DNA of 64,000 nt from Dichetophora obliterata (taxonomy: Eukaryota > Arthropoda > Insecta > Diptera > Sciomyzidae), in assembly GCA_963920525.1 (NCBI GenBank), contig OY986437.1:109608715-109672714 (forward strand). The letters run 5' to 3'. Position 1 is the stretch's first letter. Every line of letters begins with the position of its first letter. The notes beneath the pieces were generated by a model. That model was given only the letters and a program-made list of their open reading frames with translations. It did no database searches and was not told the origin of the DNA. Shown here in pieces: positions 33,601 to 44,480 of this stretch. The position numbers and the translations under genes were made by a program.

Positions 33601-36534
33601 TGTAACGAACCCTTTTGCTCGTTACTGATTTTTGCTGAGGTAGGCTCAGTGAGTAAACCAGGGGTTCTTACAAAATAATTTATTTACCAATGATCCCGTT
33701 GTTTTAAATAAGAAAGCCAGCGTTTTAGTTTTAAACTGTAGTGTAATTCTTTATTATTTTCATTTGTTTTATTTATTGCTTAATGAGTACGTTACTTAGT
33801 TATTATTAATTATTAAGCATTATATAAATTAAAGTGATTTAATTAATCCTTGCTTATTCATATTTATTCCGTTATTTGCTATGATCCCTCTCGCTGTGAG
33901 TGACTATGATAGAGCTCAGATTAAAACTATGTTCGAAGGGTGGAGGTACCTTCGCTTAAGATAACTACGTTTTGATTTTAGAGTAAACAACGTTCGAAGG
34001 GTGAGGACACCTTCGCTTACGATAACTACGCCTGTCTTAGAGTAAACAACGTTCGAAGGGTGAGTGTACCCTCGCTTAAGATAACTACGCCTGAGCTTAG
34101 AGTAAAACTATGTGCGAAGGGTGAGTACACCTTCGCTTAAGATAACTACGTTTTGAACTTATAGTAAACAAAGTTCGAAGGGTGAGTACACCTTCGCTTA
34201 CGATAACTACGCCTGAGCTTAGAGTAAAACTATGTTCGAAGGGTGAGTACACCTTCGCTTAAAATAACTACGTTTTGAACTTACAGTAAACAAAGTTCGA
34301 AGGGTGAGTACACCTTCGCTTACGATAACTACGCCTGAGCTTAGAGTAAAACTATGTTCGAAGGGTGAGTACACCTTCGCTTAAAATAACTACGTTTTGA
34401 ACTTATAGTAAACAAAGTTCGAAGGGTGAGTACACCTTCGCTTAAGATAACTACGTTTTTAACTTAGAGTAAGCAACGTTCGAAGGGTGAGTACACCTTC
34501 GCTTAAGATAACTATGCCTGACTTAGAGTAAACAACGTTCGAAGGGTGAGTACACCTTCGCTTAAGATAACTACGCCTGACTTAGAGTAAACAACGTTCG
34601 AAGGGTGAGTACACCTTCGCTTAAGATAACTACGCCTGACTTAGAGTAAACAACGTTCGAAGGGTGAGTACACCTTCGCTTAAGATAACTACGTTTTGAA
34701 CTTAGAGTAAGCAACGTTCGAAGGGTGAGTACACCTTCGCTTACGATAACTACGCCTGACTTAGAGTAAACAACGTTCGAAGGGTGAGTACACCTACGCT
34801 TAAGATAACTACGTTTTGAACTTAGAGTAAGCAACGTTCGAAGGGTGAGTACACCTTCGCTTAGGATAACTACGCCTGACTTAGAGTAAACAACGTTCGA
34901 AGGGTGAGTACACCTTCGCTTAAGATAACTACGTTTTGAACTTAGAGTAAGCAACGTTCGAAGGGTGAGTACACCTTCGCTTACGATAACTACGCCTGAC
35001 TTAGAGTAAACAACGTTCGAAGGGTGAGTACACCTTCGCTTAAGATAACTACGTTTTTAACTTAGAGTAAGCAACGTTCGAAGGGTGAGTACACCTTCGC
35101 TTAAGATAACTACGTTTTTAACTTAGAGTAAGCAACGTTCGAAGGGTGAGTACACCTTCGCTTAAGATAACTATGCCTGACTTAGAGTAAACAACGTTCG
35201 AAGGGTGAGTACACCTTCGCTTAAGATAACTACGCCTGACTTAGAGTAAACAACGTTCGAAGGGTGAGTACACCTTCGCTTAAGATAACTACGCCTGACT
35301 TAGAGTAAACAACGTTCGAAGGGTGAGTACACCTTCGCTTAAGATAACTACGTTTTGAACTTAGAGTAAGCAACGTTCGAAGGGTGAGTACACCTTCGCT
35401 AAGGATAACTACGCCTGACTTAGAGTAAACAACGTTCGAAGGGTGAGTACACCTACGCTTAAGATAACTACGTTTTGAACTTAGAGTAAGCAACGTTCGA
35501 AGGGTGAGTACACCTTCGCTTAGGATAACTACGCCTGACTTAGAGTAAACAACGTTCGAAGGGTGAGTACACCTTCGCTTAAGATAACTACGTTTTGAAC
35601 TTAGAGTAAGCAACGTTCGAAGGGTGAGTACACCTTCGCTTACGATAACTACGCCTGACTTAGAGTAAACAACGTTCGAAGGGTGAGTACACCTTCGCTT
35701 AAGATAACTACGTTTTTAACTTAGAGTAAGCAACGTTCGAAGGGTGAGTACACCTTCGCTTAAGATAACTACGCCTGACTTAGAGTAAACAACGTTCGAA
35801 GGGTGAGTACACCTTCGCTTAAGATAACTACGCCTGACTTAGAGTAAGCAACGTTCGAAGGGTGAGTACACCTTCGCTTAAAATAACTACGTTTTAAACT
35901 TAGAGTTAGCAACGTTCGAAGGGTGAGTACACCTTCGCTTAAGATAACTACGCCTGACTTAGATTAAACACTATGTTCGAAGGGTGAGTACACCTTCGCT
36001 TAAGATAACTACGTTTTGAACTTAGAGTAAGCAACGTTCGAAGGGTGAGTACACCTTCGCTTAAGATAACTACGCCTGACTTAGAGTAAACAACGTTCGA
36101 AGGGTGAGGACACCTTCGCTTAAGATAACTACGATTGAACTAACTACTCAGTCTCAAAGCATGTGCATGCTACTGCGCCTGCGACAAGACTGCCTGTCCT
36201 AAGCAAACGCGACTGCTTTATACTCTCCCATTGCCTTTCTGTTCCGTGTTCACTTGTTTTGTTTTCCCTGCCTGTGTATATGTGACTGTGTGCATGGCTC
36301 TGCATGTTTGTATGTTTGTATTTATTATTTGTTTGTATTTATTATATCATTATATAATATAATGATTTATATACATCTTATTCATAATATATAATAAATC
36401 TTTAAATTTAATTGAGATAGTTTAATTTACATTTCATGTTTTGGTTGTTTACATTTTCCATATTTAAAATTCAGTTAAAAATTCAGTTATATAATTTGTG
36501 AGGCCCAAATTGTGCAACAATTTGAGTCCTCACA
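33601..36534. mobile_element. Probable solo LTR carrying a minisatellite
   Basis: The unit begins TGTAACGAACCC and ends GAGTCCTCACA, so it has TG...CA termini. AAAT flanks both sides (33597-33600 and 36535-36538). It sits inside piggyBac transposase coding sequence, and removing it with one AAAT restores the transposase phase, so the boundaries are well supported. Without the 2.2-kb array the unit would be about 0.7 kb, normal for an LTR. A TATA-like TTTATACTC at about 36218 and AATAAATC at about 36393 could be its promoter and poly(A) signal. No internal retrotransposon genes are present. The element type is inferred. Confidence 0.5.
33920..36138. repeat. 59-60-bp minisatellite, about 37 copies
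   Basis: The unit contains GTTCGAAGGGTGAGTACACC, TTCGCTTAAGATAACTACG and then either CCTGACTTAGAGTAAACAAC or TTTTGAACTTAGAGTAAGCA. The two variants, 59 and 60 bp, alternate in blocks. CGAAGG...CCTTCG inside each unit is a 6-bp inverted repeat. A block of 659 bp (11 units) is repeated almost exactly: features at 34513, 34571 and 35051 recur at 35172, 35230 and 35710. The open minus-strand frames across it reflect the repeat length, not a gene. Confidence 0.95.
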
Positions 36535-36538
36535 AAAT

Positions 36539-37560
36539 ATGTTTGTTAAATACATAAATATTTACGTTCATTAAAAAAAAAATTCATTAAAACAAATAGG
36601 CATTCTTATTTTATCTGGTCCATCATACTGTTCCACATATCCAACATTTCGTGTCTATCCAACCTATTTTGGGTATGCCGATAGTAAAGCAATCCATTTC
36701 CTGAACAATGTCGCAAACAAAGTTCCAAACCATTAAAAGAGTTAACACTTAGACAACAACGAAATTGACGCTTTAAACTGGGAGTATAAGCAATTTGGTA
36801 TATTCTCATTTTATTTATCCATAGATGAAGAACTGATTCCCTACTTTGGAAGGCACAACTGCACAAGATGTTCATTCGTGGTAAACCAATATGCTTTTGT
36901 TTTAAATACTGGTGTCTTTTTTCTGACACTAGCTATCTGTTTGGAGCTAGTCCATATGCTGGCACAAAACCGTTGAATTGGGAACATCTTTTGTTTTGCA
37001 GTTGTTTGTATCAGGTTCAAGTCGAAAAAATCATGCCATAAACGAATAACTTTTTTTCGTCGTACTATTTGTTCTTACTGAGTGAAAAAAATTGTTGCGC
37101 AACTGGAACAGTAAGATCAGACTGGCTTAAAAGTGCAAATGTTATCCTTGCAACTGGGCTCTCTTTCAAAAAGTAAGACTATGATTATTGCATTAAAGCA
37201 GTCAACGGGATATTCGTTGCGCGCTGGCGCATCAATGACTACAACAAACATGGGTGGTGTAGATCTACATTATAATACTGTATTTAACTACCGTGCTGCG
37301 GTTCGTGGTAAGAAGTAGTAGTGGCCTTTATTAACGAGTTGATTTCAAAAATCAAATTGCTGCACATTTACTTTTATATTCAGTTCAAGGCATGAAGAAA
37401 AGCAGTAAGGAGATTCTGAATTGAAAGATGTTAAATCTTCAACGTGCAGATGTCCAAGTACACGTGATTTGGAAAACTCCTTACGATAAAAGGAAAAGAT
37501 GAGCTGAATGCCACTCTCATCAGTGCAAAAAGTTTAAAATTAACTGCAGTCCAAGCAGTG
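36539..37560 (+). pseudogene. piggyBac transposase, catalytic and C-terminal part (broken)
   Basis: Reading resumes with MFVKYINIYVH, then IGILILSG and YHTVPH. QFGIFSFYLSIDEELIPYFG (about 36791-36850) contains the first catalytic Asp of the family. MFIRGKPICFCFKYWCLF and GASPYAGTKPLNWEHLL follow in the next frame, then CATGTVRSDWLKSANVIL. GGVDLHYNTVFNYRAAVRGK (about 37251-37312) retains the last catalytic Asp, but the usual second Asp of LHDN is Tyr. Several frameshifts and stops, so non-functional. The minus-strand open frame over 36606-36929 is its antisense shadow. Confidence 0.8.
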
Positions 37561-37835
37561 TCATTCATAAATTTGAACATTTTGAATAATTAATATTCAA
37601 TAGTTCAGTAATTAATTTCTACATTTTCTCATATTTCTCATAAAATCATATATGGAAAAATACATTTTAAGTACATTTTTCATCGTTGCGTTTTCGCAAC
37701 AGTTATCCACGGTCACCCTAGGTCACCAACATTTTTTTTTATTTTTTTATATGATCAGGAAGTGCTAAAATACTAACGCACAAAACATTAGAACGATATA
37801 TAAACGGAATCGGGCAGCGGTACAAAATGGGTTAA

Positions 37836-39225
37836 AACTAGATATACCGACAATTTTACAATGTGAGATAAGCCGACACCAACCAAAATTACTGCTCTTA
37901 GAAAAAATGGTTGATGGGGCTTATAATATTATTATTTTAATTATCAATCAAATGTCATGACATCCGTTCTAAAAAACAATTGAGGTGAAGTAGGAATTTG
38001 AAAATAAAGATGTAGAACCAGTCATTTTGACTGGTTTGGTAAGTCTAGTGTTAAAGTTACTCTAGTTAGTTAAAGGTACTCTGGTGCATCGGGTTTTAAA
38101 CGCTAGATAATCTGTATTATAAGCGGGATTGATTTATAAATTTTTTTTTAACATATTTTGAATGTTGTAAAACAATAATCGAATGTAAAAAAATTAGATT
38201 TTCAAAAATTTTTTTGCCTAAAACCACCCTTAAAATACTTTGGAATCAGGCCATCGACCTTCAAAATTTGAAGCCGCAACTCGAAAACACATTTTCCTTT
38301 TTACTGTTTTTTTTTAATTTTAAGTGTGTTCTTTTTTTTATCAAATTGAATTGATTTCATAAAATTAACAAAATCCTTACATTATTTATTGCAATATTCA
38401 ATTAAAAAAGTCTATAAGTAAATTCATAAAATTTTTTTTTGAGGGGAATTTGATGAAGGATCGGGTAATTTTGAGGACCACTGCGGGGAAAACCATAAAA
38501 TGAGTTGGCAGCCCTGAAGCATGCATACATTTTTTTTATATAAAGATAGATGCGCGGAAAAATTAGGCATGGTAACATACAGGGTAGATAAGTATTTCAT
38601 AAGAATTAAATTAAATTTAATTTATTTTATTTTTAAACATACAAAATTGATTTATTCGCTCGCTTTTGAGCAGGACGACAAGTATTTAGTTAAGTTAAGC
38701 AATGAAAACAGATATTTAAAAGAGATAAACATATTTGTATTTAGTTGTAGAAACGAAGACAATTTGTCGATAACAGTTGCCTCGTTAACAAAAATATCCT
38801 TATGTGTATTTAATAGCACTAAAGCAAAGAAACTAAAGAAACAACAATTTCTGACAGCTACATTTGTTGCCGCAAAATAAGTTAAGTGTTTCAAGATCTA
38901 TTCTGCAAACGTTATTTCTATCGTTAGTCCATTTAGTTTTCTTTAACTCAAGTCCGGTTTCCAACTTTTCTACATATATCTTTTTTATTTGGATACAAAA
39001 CCCTTGAAGCATTTTGAAAAGATTTAATATTTAACTTATTTTTTTCGATGATCTTATGTTTTAAAAATTTGCAGTGATTTGAAAGTGCTTTGAAAATCGA
39101 TATTTCATTTGAATAACAATATAATATACGAAAGGAAGGAAAAGCTTAAGGGCAGGTTCTCATGAAAAAACTCAACCTCACTCACCTAAAAACTCAATTG
39201 TCTCTTTAATTGTTCGATAGCTTAT
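37836..39225. other. Intergenic stretch, no gene; possible transposon end
   Basis: No convincing gene. A 119-codon frame at 38521-38880 has no recognisable motif and starts near GAGTTGGCAGCCCTG (38503-38517), which resembles a hAT-type terminus (CAGGGCTGCCAAC on the minus strand). GACTGGTTTGGTAAGTCTAG near 38029 is adjacent to a local CCAGTCATTTTGACTGG palindrome. Confidence 0.4.
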
Positions 39226-40234
39226 GGGTCGTCCATAAACTACGTTACTGATTTTCCGGTTTTTTTTACCCCCCCCTCCCCCTGCGTTACTTTTCGTAGT
39301 GCTTTTCAAAACCCCTCCCCCTAAAGTAACGTGACATATGAAATTAACTCATTCGTATGATTATATATTTTGACTAGCTCTGACAATTTTCACTAGTATT
39401 ACTGACTAGTATGACTAGATATATTAAAGGAACAATTGGAAAACAATCAATAATTAATATCATCTGTAAAAGCTATTCCATCTGCGATCCAAGATTCGAT
39501 GCTCTCAATCGCTGGGATAGAAGAAGCTGGTAGCTTTGTTGAGGATTCTTCAAAATAGACTTTTTTATCGGATTCTATGTCGACCCATTGGTGAATCCTC
39601 ATTTCTAACGCAAAGAAATTCACCTGGTCTTTGACAGAGTACCCTTAAAGGCTGCACCCGAGCTGCACCAAGTTCTGTGTTTTTGTGTAAATGCTTTCTG
39701 AAAATTTATTTATTTAAATAGTATTTTTTATTCCGATATATTGTAAACGATATAATACAAACTTATGGCAATTCATAGAAGTTTTAAAAACGAAATACAA
39801 GCCGCAGGTAGGGCGCGACCTTGAACCGATTTCTTCTTTCTGAGAAGGACAGTACATGTCATACGGTATCTCCTTTGATCAAGAACATTCAAGCCTTAAC
39901 GTCAAAGCCTGTCGAAAAAGCAAAGACCCAAATTTTTCAGACGTGTGCTGAGATGGTGAAGGAATACCAAAAGGTTCCTGTGTCGAGGGAAAAGGTGGTG
40001 GAAGAAATCGTTGAAACAAAAGTTAACCATCAATTTAGACGATCAAACATAAACATGTAAGGTTAAAAATTTTTGAAATGATTGTGTTAATAATTAAAGG
40101 TTTTTCGTCGATTTTTTTCGATTTTTGGTAACGTTACAATATCTAAACACCTCCCTCCCCTACCGTTACTTATCGTAGTGCATTTCAAAACCCCTCCCTC
40201 CCCCTAAATTGGTAACGTAGTTTATGGACGACCC
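39226..40234. mobile_element. 1.0-kb TIR element, GGGTCGTCCATAAACTACGT ends
   Basis: The left end GGGTCGTCCATAAACTACGT is the inverse of the right end ACGTAGTTTATGGACGACCC. Next to each end are C-rich tracts (CCCCCCCTCCCCCTGCGTTAC and CCCCTCCCTCCCCCTAAATTG), and both arms share TCGTAGTGC(T/A)TTTCAAAACC in direct orientation. This terminal sequence is widespread in insect genomes; I am not sure of the superfamily. An open frame at 39821-40060 (QALTSKPVEKAKTQIFQTCA) looks protein-like but has no in-frame ATG near its start and is unrecognised. Confidence 0.65.
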
Positions 40235-41203
40235 CTATGATGTGTAGCATTTGTTTCCAAAGCGGTTTGCTGATAACGATTGCATAAAAAAATTATCACA
40301 TACGAAAGGAATGCATATTATTTTAAAGGCACTTGAAAAAATCGTTAACCAAATCTTAAAACGCGTTTTCTGAAAAATCATATTATACAAACTGGACTCC
40401 ACGATATCTCAAGAAGTACTCAATGGATAGATTTGGATTTTTTTTTGAAGTAGATACAATCCATTGAATCCATTACCTAAATTCAGATAATATTGGTTAA
40501 ATGTTTTTTTAATAATTCTAAAAAATTTATTTTTTAGAATTATATATGAGCTTAATGCCAATTAAGTTCATGAAGCAACAGGTTGCAACAACAATAAGTT
40601 CTTTGCAGAACAAACCACCAAGCAGACTAGACAGCTGTTTCGTTGATAGCTACATCAACTCATCAGTAGTCTTCTGTTGTTTCTGCAGTACCATCAACTT
40701 TGATAAGCCCATACGAACACCTTCTGTTCGAAAAAATGTGAAAAACGCTACTAAAAATTTATATGTCCACCATTTTTGTAGGTTTTTACTATTTATTTAT
40801 ATAATCTGACTAACAATCTTTCTTCTTACCGTTTAGATGTGTTTTATTCTGGCAAAGTAACAATTTTTATCCAGTATTTTTTATATTTATATGTTTTTGC
40901 TCTAATTTCTGTTTAAAAAAAAATTTGAAGGTCAAAAACAAAATTTTTATTGAAATTGTCACTATCTGAAAAGCAGTTGACAATTTGTATCCAAATTTAT
41001 TATTTTTGAGATTCAAATTTTGTTTGAAATCATAAAATTACGACAAATACTTAGAAATATTAGAATTTTTTTTTGTAGATTCAATCCCTGGATCCCGAAA
41101 GTCCCAGGATTTTAGGCCTTGCAATCCCGGGTCTGTCGGGACTAAGAAAAGTCTAGGATCCCGGGATTACATCTTTATTGAAAAACTTTCTATTTAACTA
41201 AAT
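40235..41203. other. Non-coding stretch, nothing certain
   Basis: No gene. The segment at 41085-41175 repeats CCCGGGATT / ATCCCGGG words (for example GATCCCGAAAGTCCCAGGAT), which looks like a transposon terminus. Confidence 0.35.
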
Positions 41204-43123
41204 ATGATCTGCAATTTTCGAAACTCTGCTGTAAAAGGTGAATCAGACCGGCTGGTTACTTGCTGGTTGTGTGATTCATTTTTTCACATCAAGTGTGCAG
41301 CGCTGACTGCGAGGATCTTCGATGCACTCAACGAAAGTAAGGGACTTCATTGGCCATGTAAAGATTGTAAGTTTCCTAATGTTGAGATCTTTAAACTTAT
41401 TAGACAATCTCGGAAAGGTTTTCTGGAGGTGACTAAGGATCTAAAGGTAGTACAAGATATATTGAATGAATACGAAGACTTATTTTTATTATTTTATTTA
41501 TTATTCAAACAATTTAAAATCTTACAATTACTGTACTATGCCGCAGCACTGAAAAGCATAGTAGAGGCTAGAAGTTTAAAATGTTTAATGTTTAAAATTA
41601 TGGATGAAGCTTACAATTCTCCAAAACGTAAACGTACAAACAAAAATCTTCGTAGTTCAATTAAACTACTGATATAGCCATGCCATCGCCCAATAATAAT
41701 ACTATCGTACCTTCTTTACCTGTTTTCCCTTATGTGAACATACAGCTTGAAGATTAATCAATTGGAGCTGTCAATATTAATTAACCAAATTACTGATAAT
41801 ATCGCACCAACTAAGGTCGCTGCATCAGCTGATCTGTAGCGGGATTCCCAAACTTGTTAACGTTATTTACGTTAACATTAACTGGTCTAAGCTACAATTA
41901 TCGTTAACTCGTATTCCCAAACTAAGCCTAAGCTATTTTTGACGATAACTTTGACAGTTATTCAACAATATCTGTTGCTCGCTTAACAACGAATTTTTAG
42001 CCGTTGTTAACTATAAAAATTACAACGTTAAGAAATTTAGTGCCATAATTTTTACTTTATTCGTAAATTTGAGTGGTTTTTTAATAAAATAAAAATATTT
42101 AATGGCATGTCAATATTTGGCAATGGATGCAGCTGTGTTGGACAGTGAAATTGAAATGCGTGACAGCGCAAGGGACTGTGCTGATCTTCGCCAAATGGAC
42201 AGCTCTTTGATTTGGAGCAATCCAAATTTATAAAACTTTAGCGCTTGACCCCCGAGACAGCTCACAGCCTCATAGGCCATTTTGTTCACACACTCAGGGA
42301 ATTATTGAATTTCGTACACGGCTGCCATAAAAAATATGAGGCTCTAGTAGCCATACTAGAGTTATTATATATGAAATGAAGTCACCTTAGCTCAAAGTTT
42401 ATTGCAAGCACTTTATGAGAGCTCTCATAGCCCTAATTGAATCTGCAATAATCATATAAAAAAACATAAATTATGTTGAGCGGTTTTTTGAAAATAAGAT
42501 CTGCGGTTACAGTTGTGATACATTCAGTATTGTAGCTACTGCAACCAACTTTTAAATCTTGCGTGTAGAGAAACTCCAATATGGCTGTTGTAGCCTCAAT
42601 AGGTTTTCACGCTTTTACTGAAGATACTAAAACCACAAAAGACAAATTTCTCCATTTTAGTTTTGGCTTTGCAGCGTGCTTGTTGGCGAATATTAAAAAA
42701 ATTGTTTTTAAAGTTAATCGGTATTTACCTTGATAAACGCTTTACTTTGATAATAAATATTATGCCTATTATATTGAAAAAGGCATGGACTATTTTACAA
42801 TTCCATTGTCTAAAACTATTTGTAAGCATGTTTCAGATGAATGCTAATGGTTTGTCGTTTACAATATGGGATTTATAAAGTTACATAAAAAAAAAGTTAA
42901 AAAATAGTTTGTAAAGTTCTATGAACAATTAAAATTTTATATTTATTTGATCAAAAAAGTAATATTTTTTCAAATGATTTGAAATAAAAATTTAAAAAAT
43001 ATTTTAAAATAACACTTTTATTAAGCAAAAAGCATTGAGAAATTGGTGATAACCTTAAAAGCGCAGAGTTAAGTAGCTTAAATAGAAAAATTCTGACAAC
43101 CTCAACATAAGGATTTATGGCTA

Positions 43124-43462
43124 TCAAAACCGAATTCCTCTAACTATTCCAAAAGGTGCTGCTATGACCCCTCCACAATTCGGCTGTCAAAACCGAATTC
43201 CTCTCACCATCGCAAAAGGCACTGTTATGACCCCTCCACAATTCGGCTGTCAAGACCGAATTCCTCTCACCATCGCAAAAGGCGCTGTTATGATCCCTCC
43301 ACAATTCGGCTGTCAAAACCGAATTCCTCTCACAATCGCAAAAGGCGCTGTTATGACCCCTCCACAATTCGGCTGTCAAGACCGAATTCCTCTCACCATC
43401 GCAAAAGGCGCTGTTATGACCCCTCCACAATTCCGCTGTCAAAACTGAATTCCTCTCACCAT
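43124..43462. repeat. 63-bp tandem array, about five copies
   Basis: The unit contains TATGACCCCTCCACAATTCG, GCTGTCAAGACCGAATTCCT and CTCACCATCGCAAAAGG. The period is 63 bp and copies are nearly identical. Because 63 is a multiple of three, both strands stay open (43164-43448 plus, 43140-43496 minus); these frames are not genes. AATTCGG...CCGAATT inside each unit forms a 7-bp stem with a 9-nt loop. Confidence 0.9.
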
Positions 43463-43929
43463 TAAAAGTTCTTACAACTTTCTGTGAGGTTGTCAAAACT
43501 GGCAGAGCATCTCTTAAACAGGAATCTAACAGCCCTTATGGAAGTTGTCAGAGCCTCGCATATTAAATTTTTTGAGAACCGTAATATTACGGCTAGAAGA
43601 AGCGAAGTTTTGATAGCATCGCCAGTTCTGTGAGTGCAGAGAGATAAATTTATCCCCGAGTTAATCCCATGATTTTTCCAGTTTTTCCAGAACGTTCACA
43701 GTGAGTTAAACATTTAACTCTTCAGGCTGGAGATAAAAATGGTGGCGAGATAGCTTAACCCCAGAAATATTGAACTCATGAAAATTGGTGAGTTAAGATT
43801 TTTAATTCGCTCTTCACTCTCATTTTAATATTTTTTATTTACTTGGTGTCAAAATATTGAAAATAAGGATTTTTAAAAATAGGGAAACAGTACTGGGGGT
43901 TACTGATTTTTAATCTGGTGTCAGAATTT

Positions 43930-44480
43930 TAAAGTTCAAGATGTTGCATAAGGTTGCCACCTTAATTTTTTATTTTTACGAATTCGGGGCTGGCGCGAAC
44001 TAAAGTATCATAAAAATACAAAAAATTAAGGTGGCAACCCTATCCTCAATTTTGAATTTCGAAATTCTGACCTCAGATTCGAAATCAGTGACTTCCTAAC
44101 ACTGTTAAATAATGTTTAGAATTCTTAAAAATACATATTACTAGGTGGCAACCCTATTATTTCAAAACTTTATAACTTTGAAATTCTGACCATGGATTCG
44201 TATTCAACGACCCATTTTTGGTGTACTATTTTTTTGCCAGCCCCGAATTCATAAAAATACAAAAAATTAAGGTGGCAACCCTATCCTCAATTTTGAATTT
44301 TAAAATTCTGACCTCAGATTCAAAATCAGTGACTCCCTAACACTGTTAAATAATGTTTAAAATTCTTAAAAATTCATATTATAAGGTGGCAACCTTATTA
44401 TTTAAAAACTTTATAATTTTGAAATTCTAACCATGGATTCGTATTCAGCGACCCATTTTTACCCTTTAGTTCGCGCCATC
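43930..44480. repeat. Duplicated 240-bp block with inverted borders
   Basis: A block containing AAATTAAGGTGGCAACCCTA, ATTCTGACCTCAGATTC, CACTGTTAAATAATGTTTA and CCATGGATTCGTATTCA occurs twice in direct order (about 44005-44240 and 44243-44465). It is enclosed by GGCGCGAACTAAAG (43992) and CTTTAGTTCGCGCC (44463-44477), inverted copies of each other. An inverted GGTTGCCACCTTAATTTTTT lies just left. It may be a smaller element inserted within the larger TIR element. Confidence 0.65.

Larger units (their letters stand above)
29542..37831 (+). mobile_element. piggyBac-type element split by nested insertions
   Basis: Left edge: TTAA at 29538-29541 followed by CCGTTTTTGTACCGCTG. Right edge: CAGCGGTACAAAATGGG followed by TTAA at 37832-37835. 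TTAA duplication with C-rich inverted ends is diagnostic for piggyBac. TTGCG(A/T)4CGCAA palindromes lie near both ends (29834-29852 and 37685-37701), probably subterminal transposase sites. The transposase is in two blocks (30345-30802 and 36539-37560). Subtracting the insert 30803-36538 leaves about 2.55 kb, the usual length of a piggyBac element. Decayed and inactive. Confidence 0.8.

Noticed and set aside
34571..35613. Two 127-codon minus-strand frames repeating LSSKRSYLKRRCTHPSNVVY
   Set aside because: They are translations of the 59/60-bp minisatellite; openness follows from the repeat sequence and there is no gene context.
33920..36138. Regular short repeats considered as a CRISPR-like array
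   Set aside because: There are no unique spacers; the whole unit is repeated and drifts together, in an animal genome. It is a minisatellite.
36606..36929. 107-codon minus-strand ORF
   Set aside because: It is antisense to the piggyBac transposase segment holding the SIDEELIPYFG motif on the plus strand.
38029..38054. Alternative piggyBac right end at TCTAGTGTTAA
   Set aside because: No inverse at the left side, whereas CAGCGGTACAAAATGGG-TTAA at 37815-37835 has an inverse partner at 29538-29558.
38521..38880. 119-codon plus-strand ORF
   Set aside because: No motif, AT-driven residues, starts at a transposon-like end. Probably chance.
43140..43496. Open frames on both strands, 118 and 94 codons
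   Set aside because: Product of the 63-bp tandem array, whose length is a multiple of three.
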